Source: Alphaproteobacteria bacterium
Lineage (GTDB): Bacteria; Pseudomonadota; Alphaproteobacteria; Micavibrionales; UBA2020
DNA length: 64,000 nt
Assembly (NCBI GenBank): GCA_025934695.1
Contig: JAICWS010000001.1
Span: 1,269,301 to 1,333,300, forward strand
Direction: 5' to 3'
This document shows positions 50,125 to 58,715 of this stretch, in pieces (position 1 is the first letter of the stretch; every line of letters begins with the position of its first letter). Position numbers and translations under genes: made by a program. The notes under the pieces are model-generated. The model worked only from the letters and a program-made list of their open reading frames with translations, was not told where the DNA came from and did no database searches.

Positions 50125-50192
50125 CGCGCGAAGTTACGAAGTAACGGAGAGGCGGTGCAGAACCCGACTTCGTATCTTCGTAACTTCGCGCG
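50125..50192. repeat. Intergenic inverted repeat
   Basis: cgcgcgaagttacgaag (50125-50141) and its perfect reverse complement cttcgtaacttcgcgcg (50176-50192). Confidence 0.85.
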
Positions 50193-50279
50193 CCATTATA
50201 GCGGCTTCGCCGCGATCCAGATGCAGCAGGCAACTTCGGGCCTCCGGGTCGCCGCGTAAAAATGACAATTCCGAAATTT

Positions 50280-51188
50280 TCAGGAGCACTTCTTCGGTGG
50301 CAGCCGCTGCAGCGCGAGGAGTTTCTGCTCGACCTTGAAGCTCTTGTAATCGACGAGCGACCAGCTGACGACGCCGTTGTCGTGGAGGATCATGTCCATC
50401 TCATACGAAGAGGCCATGGAGTCCTTGTCCTTGAGCGGGAAGACGGCCATGCGCACATGCCAAGCGTCGGTATTGAGCAGCGAGGCATCGATGTTCTTGT
50501 TATTGCCGATCAGCGCCTTGATCTCCTCCGGCGTGACTTTCTTGCCGATCCATGTATTCACCTCAACGGGCCCATCGGCGTCGGTACCGTCGAACATGAT
50601 GGCGTCGAAGAACCGATCGCCCTTGCGCGCGTGGCGGATGACTTCGTTTGTCTGCTGCGTGGGCAGCATATAGCCTTTGGGCAGCGGGTAGGAAAGATTG
50701 CCGGGCCGCGTATATTCGGCGATTGCCTTGCCGTCGGGTCCTTTTTCGACAGAGCCGCGCAGCTGCTCTGTGGTGGCGCCGTCTTCCTCGCGCTCGGACG
50801 AGAAATAGAACTGGCTCAGGTCTTTCGATTCAAAGGCCACGTAATGGCTGGTGTTTTCGACCGGCCGCCGCTCGGGGTACTGGTATTCGACGCGGAAGCG
50901 GTGCTCGGTCGTCCAGGCGTCGCAGTTGTCGTCCTGCTCGTAATACATGCGTCCATCGATGCCGGTGACACCGGCGCCCGCCTGTACCGAGACCATCTTG
51001 AAATCGTAAAGCGCCTTGTGCAGCGCAACAGTGACATCGGGATAGGCGTCGACGGACGCAACCGCGGCTGCGGCCTCCGCAGGTTTGGATGCGGCGTGCC
51101 CCGCGGCGACCACAGGAACCGCCACGAGGCAGGCACCCGCGATAAGGGCCGCAAAGCCGGCAAGTTTCGGCAAGCTGATATGACGCAA
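50280..51188 (-). CDS. eipB: EipB-family (DUF1849) cell-envelope integrity protein
   Basis: Signal peptide; YEQDDNCDAWTTEHRFRVEY...SHYVAFESKDLSQFYFSSE. Confidence 0.82.
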   Translation of the reverse strand: MRHISLPKLAGFAALIAGACLVAVPVVAAGHAASKPAEAAAAVASVDAYPDVTVALHKALYDFKMVSVQAGAGVTGIDGRMYYEQDDNCDAWTTEHRFRVEYQYPERRPVENTSHYVAFESKDLSQFYFSSEREEDGATTEQLRGSVEKGPDGKAIAEYTRPGNLSYPLPKGYMLPTQQTNEVIRHARKGDRFFDAIMFDGTDADGPVEVNTWIGKKVTPEEIKALIGNNKNIDASLLNTDAWHVRMAVFPLKDKDSMASSYEMDMILHDNGVVSWSLVDYKSFKVEQKLLALQRLPPKKCS

Positions 51189-51327
51189 GTTGGGAGTTCC
51201 CCCTTCAAAGACTAATCACTCTAACTCATATCCGGCGAAAAACAATCCATTATTATGGGAATAGGATAGTTTCTGATGGCTTTTCCGCTTCGCTGCTGCA
51301 TGTTATGTATAGCTTAAGGGGAGGCTT

Positions 51328-52044
51328 ATGACCCAGAACCAGCCGCATCTGCATGTCGTGACGTCAGGCGAGACCATGGAGTCGCCGCGGGCTGCCGCGC
51401 CTGCCGCGCCGCTGACGGTCACGGCGGCCGATTCAGACCTTCTCAGTGCCTGGCGCACGCAGAGCACCACCATTGCCCTGCTGAAGCATGCCTATGACCA
51501 GATCGAGACGGCGGAAAAGCGCATCGCGGAATACGAGCGCCGCATCCGGCAGCTGGAGGAACTCGCGGAAACCGATCCGTTGACGGGCCTGATGAACCGC
51601 CGCGGCTTCGAGCGGTTCTTTGAGCAGGAACTGTCGCGCATCCGCCGGCACCAGTCGCCGGGCGCGCTTTTCGTCCTTGTCGACCTCGACCGCTTCAAGG
51701 CGCTCAACGACCTTTATGGCCACCAGGCAGGCGATGCCTGCCTGCGCCTCGTGGCCGATCATCTCATGAAGTCTATCCGCGTCGCCGACGGCGCCGCCCG
51801 TTTCGGCGGCGATGAATTTGCCCTACTGCTGACGAACGCCGACCCCGACAAGGCGCTGGTCCGCGCCAACCATGTACGCGAGACGCTCAATCGGATGCAC
51901 CTGGCCTGGGAAGGCGACGAGCTTCATTTCGGCGCCAGCGTCGGGTCGGAACCGGTGACAGCCGCGAGCAGCTATGCCACCGCTTACCAGGCCTCCGATC
52001 ACGCGCTTTATGCCGACAAGAAAGCCCGCAAGGCGCAACGCTGA
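51328..52044 (+). CDS. GGDEF diguanylate cyclase
   Basis: DPLTGLMNRRGFERFFEQEL...AARFGGDEFALLLTNAD. Confidence 0.93.
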   Translation: MTQNQPHLHVVTSGETMESPRAAAPAAPLTVTAADSDLLSAWRTQSTTIALLKHAYDQIETAEKRIAEYERRIRQLEELAETDPLTGLMNRRGFERFFEQELSRIRRHQSPGALFVLVDLDRFKALNDLYGHQAGDACLRLVADHLMKSIRVADGAARFGGDEFALLLTNADPDKALVRANHVRETLNRMHLAWEGDELHFGASVGSEPVTAASSYATAYQASDHALYADKKARKAQR

Positions 52045-52053
52045 ACTCTATTT

Positions 52054-52608
52054 CTACGGGGTGCTTCTCTGCAACCCGTGCGCCGCGCCGAGTTCGGCCG
52101 GGCTCAAGACGCCGTCATGATTGGTGTCCAGCTGCTGGAACTGGCTGGCGGAAAAGCCCGCGCCGGTGAATTCCTGTTCTGACACGCTGCCGTCGTTGTT
52201 CGAGTCGATCGACTTGAAATTCGGCGTATTGCCGGTCGTGGTATTGCCCAGCGTATTCGTCATCGGGTTGCCCATCGTATTCGTGACGGTATTGCCGCCG
52301 GGTACGCCGGTGGTGGTCGTGTTCGATCCGGGCACGCCTGTTGTCGTTGTCGCGGCCCCGGGCACGCCGGTCGTCGTCGTGGCCGAGCCGGGAACGCCGG
52401 TGGTTGTAGTGGCGGACCCCGGCGCGGTCGTGGCCGCGCCGCCTGTCGCTCCGCCGCTGCCCGCTGCCGCGCCCGCGCCCGCGCCCGCGCCTCCCGCGCC
52501 TCCCCCTCCGCCCGCGCCGCCGCCAGCTCCCTGCGCCAGCGACAGACCCGAGACGGCCAGCAGCAGGCAGACGCTGATTGTCGCCATTTCAAATTTTTTC
52601 ATGTTCAC
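52054..52608 (-). CDS. Secreted EF-hand protein with Gly/Ala- and Thr-rich repeats
   Basis: Signal peptide; (GVPGxxTTTT)n; EF-hands DSNNDGSVSEQEF and DTNHDGVLSPAEL. Confidence 0.8.
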   Translation of the reverse strand: MNMKKFEMATISVCLLLAVSGLSLAQGAGGGAGGGGGAGGAGAGAGAAAGSGGATGGAATTAPGSATTTTGVPGSATTTTGVPGAATTTTGVPGSNTTTTGVPGGNTVTNTMGNPMTNTLGNTTTGNTPNFKSIDSNNDGSVSEQEFTGAGFSASQFQQLDTNHDGVLSPAELGAAHGLQRSTP

Positions 52609-52691
52609 ACCCTTGAATTTGTCGATCCGCCTTAAAGTCGAAATCCGGCGCTCGCCGCGCCGGATTTCGACATGCGGATGTTACATTGAGG

Positions 52692-53189
52692 TCAATAGCG
52701 TTTGACGCGGTTCACGCCGCCCATATTACGGTTCTCATAGCGGCTGAGCTCCGACTGGCTGATGATGCCGTTGTGGTTCTTGTCGATTTTGCGGAAGAGC
52801 TTCTTCGACAGGCCGGCCTTGCGGAACTCGCTGCGCGTGATGCGGCCGTTATATTCGTCCGACAAGGAGGTCAGCTTTCCCGTGACCGACGTCTTCGAGC
52901 CGAGGCCGCTTCGGACACGCTTCGTGCCCTGCATATTCATGCCTGAATTGACGTTCGAGCCGGTGTTGACGCTGGACCCCTTCACGTTGCTGCCGCTGTT
53001 GATGTTGGAGTTCGTATTCAGCGAAGAGCCGGTGTTATTCATCGTCGCGCTGGTATTATTCGGGGTCAGGCTGGTGCCCGATGTCGTGTTGGTCGTACTG
53101 GTGCCGGATGAATAGTTCTGCGCCATCGCCGGTGCGGCCAAGAGCATAGCCGTCATGGTCAGGGCCATAATTTTTGAGGATACGTTCAT
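52692..53189 (-). CDS. Secreted EF-hand-like protein, Asn/Ser/Thr-rich
   Basis: Signal peptide MNVSSKIMALTMTAMLLAAPAMAQ; NTNSNINSGSNVKGSSVNTGSNVNSG; DKNHNGIISQSEL. Confidence 0.75.
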   Translation of the reverse strand: MNVSSKIMALTMTAMLLAAPAMAQNYSSGTSTTNTTSGTSLTPNNTSATMNNTGSSLNTNSNINSGSNVKGSSVNTGSNVNSGMNMQGTKRVRSGLGSKTSVTGKLTSLSDEYNGRITRSEFRKAGLSKKLFRKIDKNHNGIISQSELSRYENRNMGGVNRVKRY

Positions 53190-53383
53190 ATTATTCTCTC
53201 CTGTTGTGTATTTTGCTTGTACCCGAAGGCCAAGCTCTGACCGGAGAGAATGTTCCTCCACCAGTGAAAACATTGCAAAAAATTGAAGTTTCGCCGAGCG
53301 GAGCGCGCGGGGTTTAGCGCGGCTTCGGCAGATGGGCTTGAAAACGGGGTCTTCCGCTGAAGGACCGCCGCGGCCGTCTTCGG

Positions 53384-54457
53384 TTACTTCGGCTGAGGCG
53401 GCTTCTGCGGCACCGGTGCAGGATGCTTGACCCGGTACTGCGCGACCGCCTCGTTCAGGCGTGTGAGCGTATCGGCATAATCCCCTGCGTGCAGGATGCC
53501 GATGCCGCCCGCCTTGTTCCAGGCGTCGATGTTTTCCTTGCGGTCATCGATCAGGATCTTGTCGGGGCGCGCCAGCAGCATCTTGTCCTTCGAGCGGCAG
53601 ATAATAATGTCGAGGAGGGCGAATTTATTGCCGCCGCCGAACTTCTTCGTCCATTCCGCCGGTCCTTCAAAACCGTCCGGGCTCATGATCGGCGCGGTCA
53701 GGAAGCGCACCGGTCCTTGTTGCTTGACGCTGTCATAGAAATCGCGCGCGCCATCATAGGCGGGAATGCCTTTCCACCAGGTGGTGTCGAGTTCATCCCA
53801 TTTTTCCTTGCCCTGCGCGTCGAGCTTGCCTTCGGTTTCGAGGTGTCCCTGGAAATTCGCGAGCACGCCGTTGGTGCCGATGAAAATCTCGAGCTCGCCG
53901 GTCGCCTTCGGCACGTAAGGCTTGGGCGGGTTGCGGCGATATTCGTCCTGCGCCTCGCGGATGCGCTTCAGCGTGTCGGCGTAATCGCCCTTGTGGAGGA
54001 CGCCAATGCCGCCTGCCGCCACCCACTGGTCGATGTTTTTCTGGCGGTCGTCGACGAGGATATGATTGGGACGCGCGAGCAGATTCTTGTCCTCCGCGCG
54101 CGCGAGGATAAGATCGAGGAGCCCATAGGTTGAGCCACGGAAGTTCGCGATCCAGTCGGCCTTGCCACTGAAGCAGCCGACGTTCAGGATAGGGGCCGAC
54201 AGCTTGCGCGTGCGCCCGAGTTTGCGCAACTCCGCGTCGAATTCCTTCGCGCCGTCAAAAGCGGGCATGGTGCTCCACCAGGCATAGTCGAGCTCGTCCC
54301 ACTTGGGCTGGCCTTTGTCGTTGAACTTGTTTTGCGCCTTGGCATGGGTGTCGAAATCGCTGATGACGCCGTCCATATCACAGAAAATCTGGAACTCCGT
54401 GTCATCCGGCGGCGCGGCTTTCTTTGCGGCGTTCTTTTGAAACTGCTTTTTCGCCAT
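53384..54457 (-). CDS. Tandem HAD-like domain protein
   Basis: Two ~160-aa repeats: FCDMDGVISDF..KWDELDYAWWSTMPAFDGAKEF / FIGTNGVLANF..KWDELDTTWWKGIPAYDGARDF. Confidence 0.75.
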   Translation of the reverse strand: MAKKQFQKNAAKKAAPPDDTEFQIFCDMDGVISDFDTHAKAQNKFNDKGQPKWDELDYAWWSTMPAFDGAKEFDAELRKLGRTRKLSAPILNVGCFSGKADWIANFRGSTYGLLDLILARAEDKNLLARPNHILVDDRQKNIDQWVAAGGIGVLHKGDYADTLKRIREAQDEYRRNPPKPYVPKATGELEIFIGTNGVLANFQGHLETEGKLDAQGKEKWDELDTTWWKGIPAYDGARDFYDSVKQQGPVRFLTAPIMSPDGFEGPAEWTKKFGGGNKFALLDIIICRSKDKMLLARPDKILIDDRKENIDAWNKAGGIGILHAGDYADTLTRLNEAVAQYRVKHPAPVPQKPPQPK

Positions 54458-54459
54458 GC

Positions 54460-54582
54460 TTACCTCGGCTTGAACTGAATGGGCTTGCTGATCTTGACGG
54501 GCGCTTCGGTCGTCATGCCTCTGGCGATCAGCGCATTGAATTTCTCCGTGCAACGCGGGCCAGGCACGTCATCTTTAGGCAT
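54460..54582 (-). CDS. 40-aa mini-protein ending in the tail motif
   Basis: MPKDDVPGPRCTEKFNALIARGMTTEAPVKISKPIQFKPR*; RBS aaaggaggg; overlaps the upstream ankyrin stop; 2 nt before the HAD start. Confidence 0.6.
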   Translation of the reverse strand: MPKDDVPGPRCTEKFNALIARGMTTEAPVKISKPIQFKPR

Positions 54583-55114
54583 GTGGCCCTCCTTTGAGCC
54601 GCAATGAGCGGCGGACGACAATGGGGGACTGGGCCGGAAGTCCAGCGTCAGCCCATACGTCGATCGCGGCCCGCTCGTGCTTTTTCTGGCGATGACGGGC
54701 GACGGCCCGGGACCATTCTTCGAGCAGGCGCGCGTTCCTCTCGTTATGCCGCTCCAGCGCGAGATCGGCCGCGGTCTGGCCCTGCGGGTTTTTAAGGGTA
54801 ATATCCGCGCCAGCCTCGATGAGCATGTGGGCCACCTCCAAGTAGGAATGAGTGATGGCTTCCATCAGCGGAGTTTGGCCTCCGCTGCCGGTTGCGTCCG
54901 GGTGAGCGCCACGGTCAAGCAGCGCGTGCACGAGTGGCTGATAGTTGCGCGCCGATGCCACGAGAAGCGCCGTCTTGCCCCATTTGCTTATCAGATTCAC
55001 GTCCGCGCCCTGCTCGACGAGCCGCACCGCTTCCGCCATGCCGGGCCTGCCTTTGTCCAGCGCGGCGAAAACCTGCCAGCCCATCTCCTGCGCCCGAATC
55101 GTCGGCTCCGTCAT
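54575..55114 (-). CDS. Ankyrin-repeat protein with C-terminal tail motif
   Basis: GADVNLISKWGKTALLVASARNYQPLVHALLDRGAHPDATGSGGQTPLMEAI; tail PIVVRRSLRLKGGPHA. Confidence 0.85.
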   Translation of the reverse strand: MTEPTIRAQEMGWQVFAALDKGRPGMAEAVRLVEQGADVNLISKWGKTALLVASARNYQPLVHALLDRGAHPDATGSGGQTPLMEAITHSYLEVAHMLIEAGADITLKNPQGQTAADLALERHNERNARLLEEWSRAVARHRQKKHERAAIDVWADAGLPAQSPIVVRRSLRLKGGPHA

Positions 55115-56001
55115 GCCTGCACCGCCGCTTTGGGCGCCAGCGCAACCAGCTTGGCCGTCACCACCGCCACCGTTTCCGCGCCGAGCTCGGCGAATGAACG
55201 CTGCGTCAGCGTGTCTTTGCCGCTCTCATAATCGTGGGAAACAACGGTGCATTGCTTCGTTTCGAAATTGAAAACCTCGGTCAGGCGCAGGCCCTGCGCG
55301 CGCAGAATGCTGACATGCGCGAGTTCCTGGGCCTTCGTCGTCTGCCATTCGGGAATTTTGCTGTCGGCATATTCCTGCAGCTTCACATGAATATCGTGCC
55401 GGCCGCATTCCAGCGCGACGTCGAGGGCGCTGCGGCCTTCCGTATCGCAGCGATCGATGCGGAGGTTTTTGCCGAGCAGCGTATCGACGGTTGCCGCGTC
55501 GCCGTTGCGCGCGGCATAGAACAGCGGCGTCCAGCCATAAGCGTTGCGCGTGTCGGCGTCCGCGCCGTTATTCAGCAGCAGGTCGGCGAGCGGCTTGTTC
55601 CCCGCGGCGACGGCGATGGCATAGGCCGTGTTGCCGCGATGGTCGGTGGAATTGATCTTCGCCCCGGCCGCGAGCATCGCCGCGGCGATCTCCGTCTTGC
55701 CTCTTTCGGCGGCATTCAGGAACGGCGTCGTCATCGAATAGCTGACTTTGGCGTTCGGATTGGCGCCGGCGTCGAGCAGGAGCTTGACCATCTCGGGCGT
55801 GCCCCGTTCGACCGCGACATTCAACGCGTTTTCGGAACGGTAGCCGATGCCGTCGGGCTTCGCGCCTTCCGCGAGCAGCGCCTGCGCGCGCTTGAGGTCG
55901 TTGGCTTCGACGGCGGCGGCCAGCTTGGTCTCCAGTACGCCGGGCGCAGAGAGAAGCCGGGCAACGGTTTTGCCGGCTTTTTTGAGTTTGGTCCAGTCCA
56001 T
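55111..56001 (-). CDS. Ankyrin-repeat protein
   Basis: GANPNAKVSYSMTTPFLNAAERGKTEIAAAMLAAGAKINSTDHRGNTAYAIAVAAGNKPLADLLLNNGADADTRNAYGWTPL. Confidence 0.87.
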   Translation of the reverse strand: MDWTKLKKAGKTVARLLSAPGVLETKLAAAVEANDLKRAQALLAEGAKPDGIGYRSENALNVAVERGTPEMVKLLLDAGANPNAKVSYSMTTPFLNAAERGKTEIAAAMLAAGAKINSTDHRGNTAYAIAVAAGNKPLADLLLNNGADADTRNAYGWTPLFYAARNGDAATVDTLLGKNLRIDRCDTEGRSALDVALECGRHDIHVKLQEYADSKIPEWQTTKAQELAHVSILRAQGLRLTEVFNFETKQCTVVSHDYESGKDTLTQRSFAELGAETVAVVTAKLVALAPKAAVQA

Positions 56002-56108
56002 CAGCACCCTCGTTATCGCGGCATCAGGACCGCGTTTAATGTTTCGGCCATTGTAAGGGTTTGCTGATATTATGTCAATTAAATTGAGTGCCGAATTTTC
56101 TTTTTAAT

Positions 56109-57389
56109 TCAAGCATCTAAATAATCCCTCGCCCGCCACCAGAGGTAAACGAGCTGGGCAGCGTAGCGGCCCATTTTGCCGCCCGCGTAGCCGATGCCGA
56201 AGGGCTCGAAAGCCTTATAACTGTCGTCGCCTTCCGCAATGGCCGACGCGATCAGTTCGCCGCCGACGGTCGTGGGCGACAACCCATGGCCGCCGAAGCC
56301 GGTGTTGTACCAATAGCCTTCTTCGATGCGGCCAAGCTGGGGCATTTTGTGCGGCGCGTAGCAGAGGAGGCCCGACCACTGGAACTCCGGCTGGACGTGC
56401 CCTTTGAGTTGCGGATAGACCTTCAGCATATCCTGCATCATCATGCCGGAAATGTCGGACGGGTTGGCCCAGAGCGCCACGCGCCCGCCCCAGAGCACGC
56501 GGTTGCCTTCGAGCCTGCGGTAATAGTCGCTGCAGAAACGCGTGTCGGACACCGCGTGGCGCGTGTTGATGGAGCTTTTCAGCAATTGCTCGTCGACGGG
56601 CCGGGTGACCATGATATAGGTCTGCACCGGGAAGGAGGCATTGGCGAGCCTGCGGTCGAGCCCGTCGAGATAGATCGAGCAGCACAGCACCACGTGCTGG
56701 GCATGCACACTGCCTTTCGCCGTTTTCACGTGCCAGCCGCCGCCGCTGCGCGTGACGGAGAGCGCTGGTGAATTTTCGAACAGCCTGCCGCCCTTCTCTG
56801 CAAGGACGCGCGCGATGCCATGCACGTAGCGCAAGGGATGAAACTGGTAATCCTGCGGCGAAAAGACCGCGTCGAAGTATTTATCGGTCTTGCAATGCTC
56901 GCGCACCTTGTCGCGCGGCCAGAATTCGAAACCGGTGTCGAAGTTATCGTTGGTTTCCTTCACATAGGCTTTAACGTCTTGCGGATTGTCTTTCCACGAC
57001 ACCGTCAGCACGCCCTCGATGATCGGGCCGCAATCGATATGAAAGTCTTCGATGCGCCGGCGGATCAGCTTGCGCGCGTTCTGAGTCAGCGTGACGAGTT
57101 TTCGCGCTTTTTCGATGCCGAGCTTTTTCAGCAGCGATGCTTCGTCGGCGGCATAGCCCTTGGCGACGAAGCCCGCGTTGCGGCCCGAGGCGCCCCAGCC
57201 AATGCGCTTCGCCTCGACGAGTGCCACGGATTTCCCGCGCTGGATCAGACCGAGTGCGGTGTTGAGGCCCGCAAGGCCGCCGCCTACCACACAGACGTCG
57301 GTATAGATATTCTCGCCCAGTTCGGGATAAATTTTGTCGCTACCCAGCGTATTCGCGTAATAGGTATCGATATAACCAACAGCCGTCAT
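56109..57389 (-). CDS. FAD-dependent oxidoreductase (DAO family, PuuB-like)
   Basis: DVCVVGGGLAGLNTALGLIQRGKSVALVEAKRIGWGASGRNAGFV; GFGGHGLSPTTVGGELIA. Confidence 0.9.
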   Translation of the reverse strand: MTAVGYIDTYYANTLGSDKIYPELGENIYTDVCVVGGGLAGLNTALGLIQRGKSVALVEAKRIGWGASGRNAGFVAKGYAADEASLLKKLGIEKARKLVTLTQNARKLIRRRIEDFHIDCGPIIEGVLTVSWKDNPQDVKAYVKETNDNFDTGFEFWPRDKVREHCKTDKYFDAVFSPQDYQFHPLRYVHGIARVLAEKGGRLFENSPALSVTRSGGGWHVKTAKGSVHAQHVVLCCSIYLDGLDRRLANASFPVQTYIMVTRPVDEQLLKSSINTRHAVSDTRFCSDYYRRLEGNRVLWGGRVALWANPSDISGMMMQDMLKVYPQLKGHVQPEFQWSGLLCYAPHKMPQLGRIEEGYWYNTGFGGHGLSPTTVGGELIASAIAEGDDSYKAFEPFGIGYAGGKMGRYAAQLVYLWWRARDYLDA

Positions 57390-57650
57390 CTGAATGTCAC
57401 CAGGTAGCCGCGGGAGATTTCGCCGCGTATTTTGACCGTGAAGGCCTCTTCATACTGCAATTCGGGAAGCTTTTGAAGCGCAGACTTGAGGCTAGCGGTA
57501 TCCGAGGTCTGCCACGCCGCGCGCCGACGTGGCGAACCCGTCGGGCAATTCCGTATCCGCGCCGTCGCCGCATACCACTTTCGCATGAGGGATATTCTTC
57601 AGGTTCGGGCGCGCAAGGCCCGCAGGTCAGGGCGCGGGCTTGAGCGGTTT
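57386..57650 (-). pseudogene. Possible gene remnant (methyltransferase-like)
   Basis: Coding-like fragments in two frames: ARPNLKNIPHAKVVCGDGADTELPDG and SLKSALQKLPELQYEEAFTVKIRGEISRGYLVTFR*. No intact ORF. Confidence 0.3.
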
Positions 57651-58259
57651 CGGCGTCGGGAGGCATGCGATCTTCCCCGCCAGCGCGGCCATGTCGACCT
57701 CCGCGATAAAGCCGCGCGCCTTGTACTTGGGGATTTTCGCAAACTCATGCAGCACGGCATGGCGGAAGCGCTTGTTCGTATGCCAGTCCGCGCGCGGCGT
57801 GCCGAAAGTGTCGGGCGCGGTGAACATTTTGGTCACGGACGGCCATTGCTTTTCGAGCGTCATCAGGAAGCGGCGCGAACCGTGGATTTGCCCGATGCCG
57901 AGCACCGAATTGATTTTATCGAACTCGCCGGTCTTTTTAAGAAGCTGCATCGTGAAAGCGACATTCTCGCCCGTGTTCGTCGCCTGGTCCTCGACGCGGA
58001 TGGCGGCTTCCGGCACGCCCAGCGCGACCAGGCGGTCATGCATCTGGTGACACTCCAGCGTCCCCTTGCTGGTCGGCACCCCGCCGGAAACAACGATGAG
58101 CGGGAAATACCCCTTGTGATAAAGCCCTGCCGCGCGGTCGGCAAGCGCATCCGCCTGTTCCCCGCCGAACACAAGGCACATATCCGCCCGCGCCAGCGGC
58201 GTTTCGACGAGCATGTATTCGCCGACTTGTTTCAGAAACTCAGCGGATAGCTTCTTCAT
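57627..58259 (-). CDS. YdcF/SanA-like DUF218 family protein
   Basis: ADMCLVFGGEQADALADRAAGLYHKGYFPLIVVSGGV...VEDQATNTGENVAFTMQLL. Confidence 0.85.
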   Translation of the reverse strand: MKKLSAEFLKQVGEYMLVETPLARADMCLVFGGEQADALADRAAGLYHKGYFPLIVVSGGVPTSKGTLECHQMHDRLVALGVPEAAIRVEDQATNTGENVAFTMQLLKKTGEFDKINSVLGIGQIHGSRRFLMTLEKQWPSVTKMFTAPDTFGTPRADWHTNKRFRHAVLHEFAKIPKYKARGFIAEVDMAALAGKIACLPTPKPLKPAP

Positions 58260-58631
58260 CTATAACTCCTTCGCCGAAGGCGAAGTCGTCAGTCCCCTCT
58301 CCCTCTGGGAGAGGGCTAGGGTGAGGGTACTTACCACACCATCGAGATTGTTTTCGACGTCGTTGTTCCAGAAGCGAAGAACCTCATAACCAAGCCCGTT
58401 GAGGTACTTGGTACGTTCTATATCTTTTTTGTTTTCGCTGTGATGGCCACCGTCGACTTCAACAATGAGCTTCAGTTCGAGACATGCAAAATCGGCGATA
58501 TACGGCCCGACAGGCATCTGGCGGCGAAATTTATGATTTAAATGGTCACTTCTCAGGCACTGCCAAAGCAGATATTCGGCATCCGTTTGTTCTCGCCGTA
58601 GTTTGCGCGCTCTTTCAATCGATTTTGCCAT
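58260..58631 (-). CDS. DUF559 endonuclease-like protein
   Basis: ARKLRREQTDAEYLLWQCLRSDHLNHKFRRQMPVGPYIADFACLELKLIVEVDGGHHSENKKDIERTKYLNGLGYEVLRFWNNDV. Confidence 0.92.
   Translation of the reverse strand: MAKSIERARKLRREQTDAEYLLWQCLRSDHLNHKFRRQMPVGPYIADFACLELKLIVEVDGGHHSENKKDIERTKYLNGLGYEVLRFWNNDVENNLDGVVSTLTLALSQRERGLTTSPSAKEL
58262..58331. repeat. Inverted repeat flanking DUF559, downstream copy (inside the 3' end of the CDS)
   Basis: gtcgtcagtcccctctccctctgggagagggctagggtgagggtact; near-complement of 58641-58711. Confidence 0.85.
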
Positions 58632-58640
58632 TGCGCTGGT

Positions 58641-58711
58641 AGTACCCTCTCCCTAGCCCTCCCCCAGAGGGGAGGGGACTAACGACTTTCGCTTCGCGAA
58701 AGAAAATATAA
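58641..58711. repeat. Inverted repeat flanking DUF559, upstream copy
   Basis: agtaccctctccctagccctcccccagaggggaggggactaacgac, inverted relative to 58262-58331. Confidence 0.85.
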
Positions 58712-58715
58712 CCGA

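Noticed and set aside
52300-52440. Regular ~30-bp repeats resembling a CRISPR array
   Set aside because: In-frame protein repeats (GVPGxxTTTT) with no spacers of unique sequence. No cas genes or CRISPR array seen in the window.
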